64,000 bases of DNA from Methylotenera sp. (GTDB taxonomy: Bacteria > Pseudomonadota > Gammaproteobacteria > Burkholderiales > Methylophilaceae), in contig JABFQV010000008.1 in assembly GCA_013141495.1 (NCBI GenBank), positions 186,001 through 250,000 of the forward strand, read 5' to 3'. Shown in pieces: positions 59,163-64,000 of this stretch. Position numbers and translations under genes: made by a program. The first letter of the stretch is position 1. Every line of letters starts with the position of its first letter. Under the pieces are notes generated by a model. That model was given only the letters and a program-made list of their open reading frames with translations. It had not been told where the DNA came from and did no database searches.

Positions 59163-60287
59163 ATGTATGACTTAAAAGCTGAACTGGATGATGTGTCGGA
59201 AAATAATGCACTTCCTAAACCTGTTTTGCTGTTTCCCAATCCACAGCAAATCAGCATGTCTATTCGTGCGAGTGCGCTTATTTTTGCGGATGAAAAATCA
59301 AAAAGACTACTCTCGTTGATTGAACGTGTTGCCCCAAGCAATGCGACGGCCTTGATTAAGGGTGAAACAGGAACTGGTAAAGAGTTGGTTGCAAGGCACA
59401 TACATAATCTTAGTGCTAGACGAGAAGGCCCTTTCGCAGCCATTAATTGCGGGGCATTTTCAGAGACATTAGTTGAAAGCGAGTTATTCGGTTATGAGCG
59501 CGGTGCATTTACTGGGGCAACCAATGCTAAAAAAGGCTGGTTTGAAACAGCCAATGGCGGGACACTTTTTCTTGATGAAATAGGTGATTTACCTCAGTCA
59601 ACACAGGTAAAGTTACTGCGAGTTCTTCAGGAGCGTGAGGTGACTCCCATAGGCTCTAGGAAACCTGTGCCAATTGATGTGCGGCTGATTGCTGCAACCA
59701 ACGTGAATCTAACCGAGGCGGTGAAGGCCGGTCGTTTTCGCGAAGATTTGTATTATCGGATAAAAGTTGTTCCTGTAGAAATTCCGCCATTGCGCGAGCG
59801 CACTAATGATATTTTGCCATTGGTCGCACATTTTATCGATGTATATCGCCAACGCTTGCAGACACCAAAACCTTTGGTATTGCCTGAAACTGAACATGCT
59901 TTATTGAGTTATCCATGGCCTGGCAATATTCGTGAGCTGGAAAATGTGATACACCGTGCGCTGCTTGTGAGTAATGGCAAGTTTCTAAGCCCATTTGATT
60001 TGAACTTGCCCACCATACAGGTTGCCAGTCAGAATGAGGCGAGGTTGAATATTCACAGCGCGGATGTTGATCTTGAGCCACAATCATCTGGTGTCCCAGA
60101 TAAACTGGATGGTGCGCTACAAAAGCTTTTTAACGACAGTCCATCAGACTTGTATGAATACATTAATCGCAAGGTGATTTTGCAAGCATTCGAGTTTTGT
60201 AATCAAAATCAGGTGCAAACAGCAAAATTGCTAGGTATCAGCAGAAATGTACTGCGTGCGCAATTAAAACATTTTGAGGTGATTTGA
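59163..60287 (+). CDS. sigma-54-dependent transcriptional activator (SfnR-like)
   Basis: 374 residues. A short N-terminal region without receiver domain precedes the AAA+ domain with Walker A GETGTGKE (67-74), the sigma-54-contacting GAFTGA (114-119), Walker B GGTLFLDEIGDLP and arginine finger FREDLYYRI. A C-terminal Fis-type helix-turn-helix follows (VQTAKLLGISRNVLRAQLK). Architecture and length match SfnR, which drives organosulfur use in Pseudomonas under sulfate limitation. The neighbouring TauD, sulfatase and sigma-54 promoters fit this role. The signal input is unclear because no sensor domain is present. Confidence 0.9.
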   Translation: MYDLKAELDDVSENNALPKPVLLFPNPQQISMSIRASALIFADEKSKRLLSLIERVAPSNATALIKGETGTGKELVARHIHNLSARREGPFAAINCGAFSETLVESELFGYERGAFTGATNAKKGWFETANGGTLFLDEIGDLPQSTQVKLLRVLQEREVTPIGSRKPVPIDVRLIAATNVNLTEAVKAGRFREDLYYRIKVVPVEIPPLRERTNDILPLVAHFIDVYRQRLQTPKPLVLPETEHALLSYPWPGNIRELENVIHRALLVSNGKFLSPFDLNLPTIQVASQNEARLNIHSADVDLEPQSSGVPDKLDGALQKLFNDSPSDLYEYINRKVILQAFEFCNQNQVQTAKLLGISRNVLRAQLKHFEVI

Positions 60288-60301
60288 TTCTTTAATGATT
60301 G

Positions 60302-60319
60302 ATAGCCTGAATGGGCTAT
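60302..60319. terminator. small hairpin between convergent activator and folE2
   Basis: ATAGCC, a six-base loop and GGCTAT form a stem just after the activator stop (60287) that also overlaps the folE2 stop codon. There is no T-run, so termination would be weak. Confidence 0.3.
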
Positions 60320-61113
60320 AAGTCACCACGCGTAATCAGGGCGTATGCAGAATGATTGTGTATCGACTCAAAATTCTCACACTCCACAATGTAAGCATCT
60401 ATGCGCTGGTCTTTGTTTAAACATGCCGCCACGTCACGCACGATATCTTCAACAAATTTAGGGTTGTCGTAGGCATGTTCAGTGATGAATTTTTCATCCG
60501 GCCTTTTTAGCAAACCATATAACTCGCTGGAGGCTTGCCGTTCAATTAGCTGTATCAGTTCCTCAAGGTAAAAAGTGTCGTTTATGCGAGCGGTGACGGT
60601 GATGTGTGAACGCTGATTATGCGCACCATAAGCTGAAATTTTTTTAGAGCAAGGGCACAGGCTAGTGGCTGGCACGAGTAGTTTGATTATTTGCTGATAT
60701 TTGCCACCTTTGATCTTTCCAATTAAAGAGGCTTCATAATCAAGCAGACTTTTGACGCTAGAAACAGGGGCAGATTTTTTGATAAAGTAAGGGAAAGAAA
60801 CCTCAATTTGACCTGTACTTGCCTCAAGTCGTGACACGATGGCATGTAAAATCTTAGGCAGGGATTTGATAGAGAGATCATGTTCATGCTCATTGAGTAT
60901 CTCAACAAATCGGGACATGTGTGTCCCTTTTAGGTGTTGCGGCAGTGCAACATACATGTTGAAAGTTGCTATTGTGTGTTGTGACTGATTATTGATGTCG
61001 CTGATGATGACAGGGTGTCTGATGCCCTTGATGCCAACCTTGTTAATGGCTATCTGTCGTCCATCAAGTTTGTTCTGTACATCTTCAAGAAATAGAGTTT
61101 CAGGCTTGTTCAT
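60316..61113 (-). CDS. folE2: GTP cyclohydrolase FolE2
   Basis: 265 residues from ATG 61113 ([13 protein letters not shown]). An upstream GTG at 61149 would add 12 residues, but those are encoded by the terminal repeat of the element at 61130-61303, so the inner start is preferred. The catalytic region is [19 protein letters not shown]. FolE2 (type IB) makes 7,8-dihydroneopterin triphosphate, the precursor of folate and of tetrahydromethanopterin. It needs a divalent metal but not strictly zinc. Confidence 0.95.
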   Translation of the reverse strand: MNKPETLFLEDVQNKLDGRQIAINKVGIKGIRHPVIISDINNQSQHTIATFNMYVALPQHLKGTHMSRFVEILNEHEHDLSIKSLPKILHAIVSRLEASTGQIEVSFPYFIKKSAPVSSVKSLLDYEASLIGKIKGGKYQQIIKLLVPATSLCPCSKKISAYGAHNQRSHITVTARINDTFYLEELIQLIERQASSELYGLLKRPDEKFITEHAYDNPKFVEDIVRDVAACLNKDQRIDAYIVECENFESIHNHSAYALITRGDL

Positions 61114-61129
61114 TTTTTTATTTCTGTTA

Positions 61130-61303
61130 GAGATCTTTGCACGAACCAATAAAACGTCCAGTTATTATCAAAAATACCCAACAACCGTCATTCCCGCGAA
61201 GGTGGGAGTCCAGTTAACTGTTTGATTTTACTAGATTCCTGCCTTCGCTGAAATGACGAAATTGATAGTATTTTTGGTTAAAAGGTATTCGTGCAAAACT
61301 CTC
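61130..61303. repeat. 174-bp MITE-like element with REP core
   Basis: Outer ends GAGATCTTTGCACGAA (61130-61145) and TTCGTGCAAAACTCTC (61288-61303) are inverted repeats matching at 14 of 16 bases. Inside is a large palindrome of the common CGTCATTCCCGCGAAGG type with its partner CCTTCGC...AATGACG. The left end is shared with the repeat after clpB (6255-6268). It carries no gene and overlaps the possible upstream extension of folE2. Confidence 0.75.
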
Positions 61304-61389
61304 AGTTAATTAATTCTGGGGTAATTTTCCACACAAATCAGCTCGGATAATTAGCTGTTTGTGTGGAGGTTCTGCTGATTAAATGTAAT

Positions 61390-62016
61390 TTAAGTTTTTT
61401 CAGCTTCAGTAGCGGCTATGACAGCTGGCAATGCCGAATAACGTGCCGCGTAGGAATTGATTGCTGGAAATTGATCAGTAGGGATATTGACGCGCGCCAG
61501 GTTACGTAAAAAATAGCCCAGATAAGCATCGGCAATCGTAAATCTTTCCCCTACTGCCCAAGTTAAGTTGGTGAGTTTTTTTTCAATATGGTTAAGTAGT
61601 TTAGTGAGATGCGCCCGACCCTGATTACGAATCACATCATGTGTTTCGGTATTCACATTGTAGAACTCAGGTCTGCCAATCGGCCTGAACGCATAGTGAA
61701 TGTCAGAGTTAATAAAACCAATCCATTCCTGAATTCTAGCTCTTTCAACCGTGCCAGCAGGTGCAAATAAACCTGCCTCAGGAACCAAATCACCCAAGTA
61801 AGGCAATATGGCACCATTTTCTGTGAGTAGCTCACCGGTATCCAGCTTTAAAGTAGGTACTCGGCCAAGCGGATTTACCTGATGAATCGTTGGATCTTCC
61901 TGACGTAGTTTGACGCTGATAAGCTCTGGTTTAAGTCCATGATTAGCTTCTAGCGTTCTTAGAATAACGTGAGATGCAAATGAGCATGCGCCTGGCGCGT
62001 AATACAGTGTAGGCAT
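61390..62016 (-). CDS. glutathione S-transferase family protein
   Basis: 208 residues. The N-terminal thioredoxin-like domain begins MPTLYYAPGACSFASHVIL, with the catalytic Cys/Ser region of beta-class bacterial GSTs, and contains NPLGRVPTLKLDTGELLTENGAIL for glutathione binding. An all-helical C-terminal domain has TIADAYLGYFL. AAGGAA precedes the ATG. Its own sigma-54 promoter faces it at 62058-62074, so it is probably induced with the dioxygenase on the other side. The substrate may be an organosulfur compound (inference). Confidence 0.88.
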   Translation of the reverse strand: MPTLYYAPGACSFASHVILRTLEANHGLKPELISVKLRQEDPTIHQVNPLGRVPTLKLDTGELLTENGAILPYLGDLVPEAGLFAPAGTVERARIQEWIGFINSDIHYAFRPIGRPEFYNVNTETHDVIRNQGRAHLTKLLNHIEKKLTNLTWAVGERFTIADAYLGYFLRNLARVNIPTDQFPAINSYAARYSALPAVIAATEAEKT

Positions 62017-62057
62017 AAATTTTCCTTGTAACTAAATGAATGTAGAAGCTAGGGAAT

Positions 62058-62074
62058 AGCACATTTTGTACCAA
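62058..62074 (-). promoter_or_regulatory. sigma-54 (-24/-12) promoter of the glutathione transferase gene
   Basis: On the minus strand TTGGTACAAAATGTGCT matches the known YTGGCACGnnnnTTGCW with the essential GG and GC separated by exactly 12 bases. The predicted start of transcription is near 62047, leaving about a 30-base leader to the ATG at 62016. Confidence 0.75.
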
Positions 62075-62159
62075 TTAAATTAAATCAAATTAATCATGTG
62101 GTTACGAAATTCCGGTGTTGAGTGTTTGTTTGTAGTGGAGCAAGTAGTGCTGTATAGCT

Positions 62160-62212
62160 GTTGCTAATGCAACATAAACGGGTTGGTTAAGTTTAACTGT
62201 TGCAATTACAAC
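62160..62212. promoter_or_regulatory. two 14-bp palindromes, likely activator (UAS) sites
   Basis: GTTGCTAATGCAAC (62160-62173) and GTTGCAATTACAAC (62199-62212) share the pattern GTTGC-WAWT-RCAAC, 39 bases apart. Each lies about 90-150 bases from both sigma-54 promoters. This is the usual distance for enhancer-binding proteins, probably the activator encoded at 59163-60287. Confidence 0.65.
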
Positions 62213-62306
62213 TCAATGCAAGCAAAAACTGTTTGATTCAATGCAGATGGAAACATAACATAGGCGGATGTTAATTTAACCATTTGATTATTATATATAT
62301 TTATTT

Positions 62307-62323
62307 CTGGCATAGAACGTGCT
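62307..62323 (+). promoter_or_regulatory. sigma-54 (-24/-12) promoter of the TauD-family dioxygenase gene
   Basis: CTGGCATAGAACGTGCT matches the sigma-54 consensus with GG at 62309-62310 and GC at 62321-62322, exactly 12 bases apart. Transcription should start near 62334, about 100 bases before the ATG at 62437. Confidence 0.8.
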
Positions 62324-62436
62324 CATGCTTTTATATGTAGTAGTTTGGTAAGTCGTGTGAACAGGTTTTATTCGTAAACACTCGGATTTCATCAACCACT
62401 TGATATAACGAAGGCAAAATTGCGTAAGGAAAATAT

Positions 62437-63378
62437 ATGACTGTCTCAGCTAGCCGTATTGCACAACGTGTTAAAGATACTGTTCAAAATGGATTTAATT
62501 ATTATGGAAAAATTAATGGTAAGAAATATGATTCGCTCACCATTATCCCTACTGATGGTCCTGTGGGCGCCGTTGTAACCGGTATAGATGTCAGTAAGCC
62601 ATTAAAGCCGTGGGAGATACTTGAGATCAAACAGGCTTTTAAAGATTATTTGATTCTAATTTTTAAAAACCAATCATTCACGGATGAGCAGTATCTGGAT
62701 TTTGCTTCATATTTTGGCAGTGTTTTTTATCCAAGTCCTGATGTTCCAGTGCTGGCATCAGACCCTTATGGCAATACGCCGGCTATCGTTTTGGTGGCGA
62801 ATGTCGAAGGTGGCTATACCGGTACTGGTGAGTTGAGCGCTCATAGCGACCATCATTGGACGCCCTATCCTTCAAAAGCTTCTTTTTTGCATGCACTAGA
62901 AGTCCCCTTGTCTGGCGGTGATACCTATTGGTCAAACCAATATCAAGTCTATGATGATCTTGATGATGATACAAAAGCGCATATTGAGCATTTGAAACTC
63001 ATTACCTATAACCCCTTTGTAAGAAGAATTAAAGGCGGTGAGCATGTGCTGTATCGCAACCCGGAATTGCCGCCGATCAGTGACGCATTTCCGCATCCGC
63101 TGGTGGCAACGCATCCAGAAACCGGTAAAAAATTCCTTTATCTGGATGCTGAGACTGAAGTCGAGCTAGTCGGCGTCAGGTATGAGGAAGGTTCAGCCCT
63201 CATTGCAAAATTGCGAGCACATGCAAGCAATCCTAAATATTTTTATCAACATAAATGGTCCGTGGGAGACGTCGTCCTTTGGGATAACTATGCAACTTTG
63301 CATTACCGACCAGCTTTTGACCCTGATACCAGACGTGTACTTAAGCGTATCAGTTTAGCGGGCGGACGCCCATTCTAG
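62437..63378 (+). CDS. TauD/TfdA family alpha-ketoglutarate-dependent dioxygenase
   Basis: 313 residues. The iron-binding facial triad is visible: H136-x-D138 in SAHSDHHWTP and H289 in ATLHYRPA, with the 2-oxoglutarate arginine in TRRVLKRI. Members release sulfite from taurine, alkyl sulfates or sulfonates, or open aryloxy acids. The sulfatase next door and the sigma-54 control favour a sulfur-scavenging substrate. AGGA lies ahead of the ATG. It is longer than TauD (283) by an N-terminal extension. Confidence 0.9.
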   Translation: MTVSASRIAQRVKDTVQNGFNYYGKINGKKYDSLTIIPTDGPVGAVVTGIDVSKPLKPWEILEIKQAFKDYLILIFKNQSFTDEQYLDFASYFGSVFYPSPDVPVLASDPYGNTPAIVLVANVEGGYTGTGELSAHSDHHWTPYPSKASFLHALEVPLSGGDTYWSNQYQVYDDLDDDTKAHIEHLKLITYNPFVRRIKGGEHVLYRNPELPPISDAFPHPLVATHPETGKKFLYLDAETEVELVGVRYEEGSALIAKLRAHASNPKYFYQHKWSVGDVVLWDNYATLHYRPAFDPDTRRVLKRISLAGGRPF

Positions 63379-63438
63379 TACTTTTGCAAAAGTCTCTGCT
63401 AGTTCAAGTCCAACTCTTTATTGAAAGAATAGTATTCC

Positions 63439-64000
63439 ATGAAAAAAATAATACCAAGTTTATTTATAGCAGGCGGTGCGCTGGCTGCTACTCAGGCTGT
63501 GCAGGCAGCAGAAGCGCCTAAAGATGCAATAAAAGCCACGGCGAAGCAAACAGATAAATCAGCGCCCAATGTGATTTGGATATTATTAGATGATGTTGGC
63601 TACGGCGCCAGCTCGGCATTTGGTGGATTAGTGGATACACCTAACCTTGATGCGCTGGCGGCACAGGGTTTGCGCTATACCAACTTCCATACCACTGCGA
63701 TTAGTGCACCTACGCGTGCAGCATTGCTAACAGGGCGCAATCATCACAGTGCCGGGTTTGGTTTGTTTGCAGAAACCGCAGTTGATTTGCCAGGCTATCA
63801 CGCAAAAATCCCGGCAAGCAAAGGTACTGTGGCTGAAGTGCTTAAAGAGAATGGTTACAGTACCTATGCTGTGGGTAAATGGCACCTGACGCCAGTTGAG
63901 GAAGCGACCCCTGCAGGCCCGTTTAATCGTTGGCCAACTGGTAAAGGTTTTGAGCATTATTATGGTTTTCTGTTTGGTGAAACAGATCAGTGGCATCCTC
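63439..64000 (+). CDS. arylsulfatase, Ser-type, exported (5' part)
   Basis: 187 complete codons are visible and the gene continues beyond the window. A signal peptide ends VQAAEA (about 24). The sulfatase core begins [15 protein letters not shown] (metal-binding Asp51-Asp52). The modification motif is Ser89[11 protein letters not shown], so formylglycine would be made from Ser, which needs an anaerobic-type radical-SAM maturase. GKWHL is further on. It frees sulfate from sulfate esters in the periplasm and lies 60 bases behind the dioxygenase gene, probably on the same transcript. Confidence 0.92.
   Translation, partial: MKKIIPSLFIAGGALAATQAVQAAEAPKDAIKATAKQTDKSAPNVIWILLDDVGYGASSAFGGLVDTPNLDALAAQGLRYTNFHTTAISAPTRAALLTGRNHHSAGFGLFAETAVDLPGYHAKIPASKGTVAEVLKENGYSTYAVGKWHLTPVEEATPAGPFNRWPTGKGFEHYYGFLFGETDQWHP

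Noticed and set aside
61114-61149. N-terminal extension of FolE2 from a GTG start
   Set aside because: The added codons are read from the terminal repeat of the 61130-61303 element, and the ATG at 61113 fits the family length.

Overview
The window reads as a chromosomal segment of a Gram-negative obligate or facultative methylotroph of the Betaproteobacteria, most likely family Methylophilaceae (Methylotenera/Methylophilus-like). The main reasons are a complete formyltransferase/hydrolase (Fhc) cluster of the tetrahydromethanopterin C1 pathway (32177-37556), betaproteobacterial-style housekeeping clusters (leuS-lptE-holA-proA-nadD; rlmN-pilF-rodZ-ispG-hisS-yfgM-bamB-der; bamD/rluD/pgeF) and Gram-negative envelope genes. 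This assignment is inferred from gene content only. I recognise no rRNA, tRNA, CRISPR array, prophage or complete insertion sequence.

Layout. 1-10100: an RNA phosphodiesterase, the cytochrome cbb3 assembly pair ccoI-ccoS (ccoS is a 45-residue gene), clpB behind a textbook heat-shock promoter, two lipoproteins, a YjbQ-family enzyme and an M48 peptidase. Several palindromic repeats lie between them. 10100-16800: nadD, proA, holA, lptE and leuS on the minus strand, interrupted by a ccdAB toxin-antitoxin pair; leuS carries an in-frame palindromic repeat. 16900-22600: a TPR/O-GlcNAc-transferase-like protein, then an AT-rich accessory island. The island holds a small outer-membrane-type protein, a TraX-family membrane protein and the most striking gene of the window (20958-22460): a signal peptide followed exactly by an almost eukaryotic ubiquitin, fused to an autotransporter beta-barrel. 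22600-32100: mnmC split into two overlapping genes, yhcH, ycaO, clsB-ybhP, a 162-bp miniature inverted-repeat element, trhO and an outer membrane phospholipase.

32177-37556 is the Fhc operon (fhcB-fhcA-PPOX gene-fhcD-fhcC). 37695-48954 is ndk and the rlmN-to-der cluster, with two peptide-type ABC ATPases inserted between hisS and yfgM. 48959-57710 contains a kinase-like protein, bamD, rluD, pgeF, a ZIP transporter, rimO and hemD.

58144-64000 appears devoted to sulfur. It contains a cysK pseudogene (two frameshifts and a deletion), a SfnR-like sigma-54 activator, folE2, a glutathione transferase, a TauD/TfdA dioxygenase and the start of an exported Ser-type arylsulfatase. The divergent gst/tauD intergenic region has a sigma-54 promoter pointing each way, with two 14-bp palindromes between them. 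I infer that the nearby activator switches on organosulfur scavenging from this region.

The leading candidate for an undescribed system is the surface-exported ubiquitin fused to an autotransporter. The second is the compact sigma-54 sulfur-scavenging switch.
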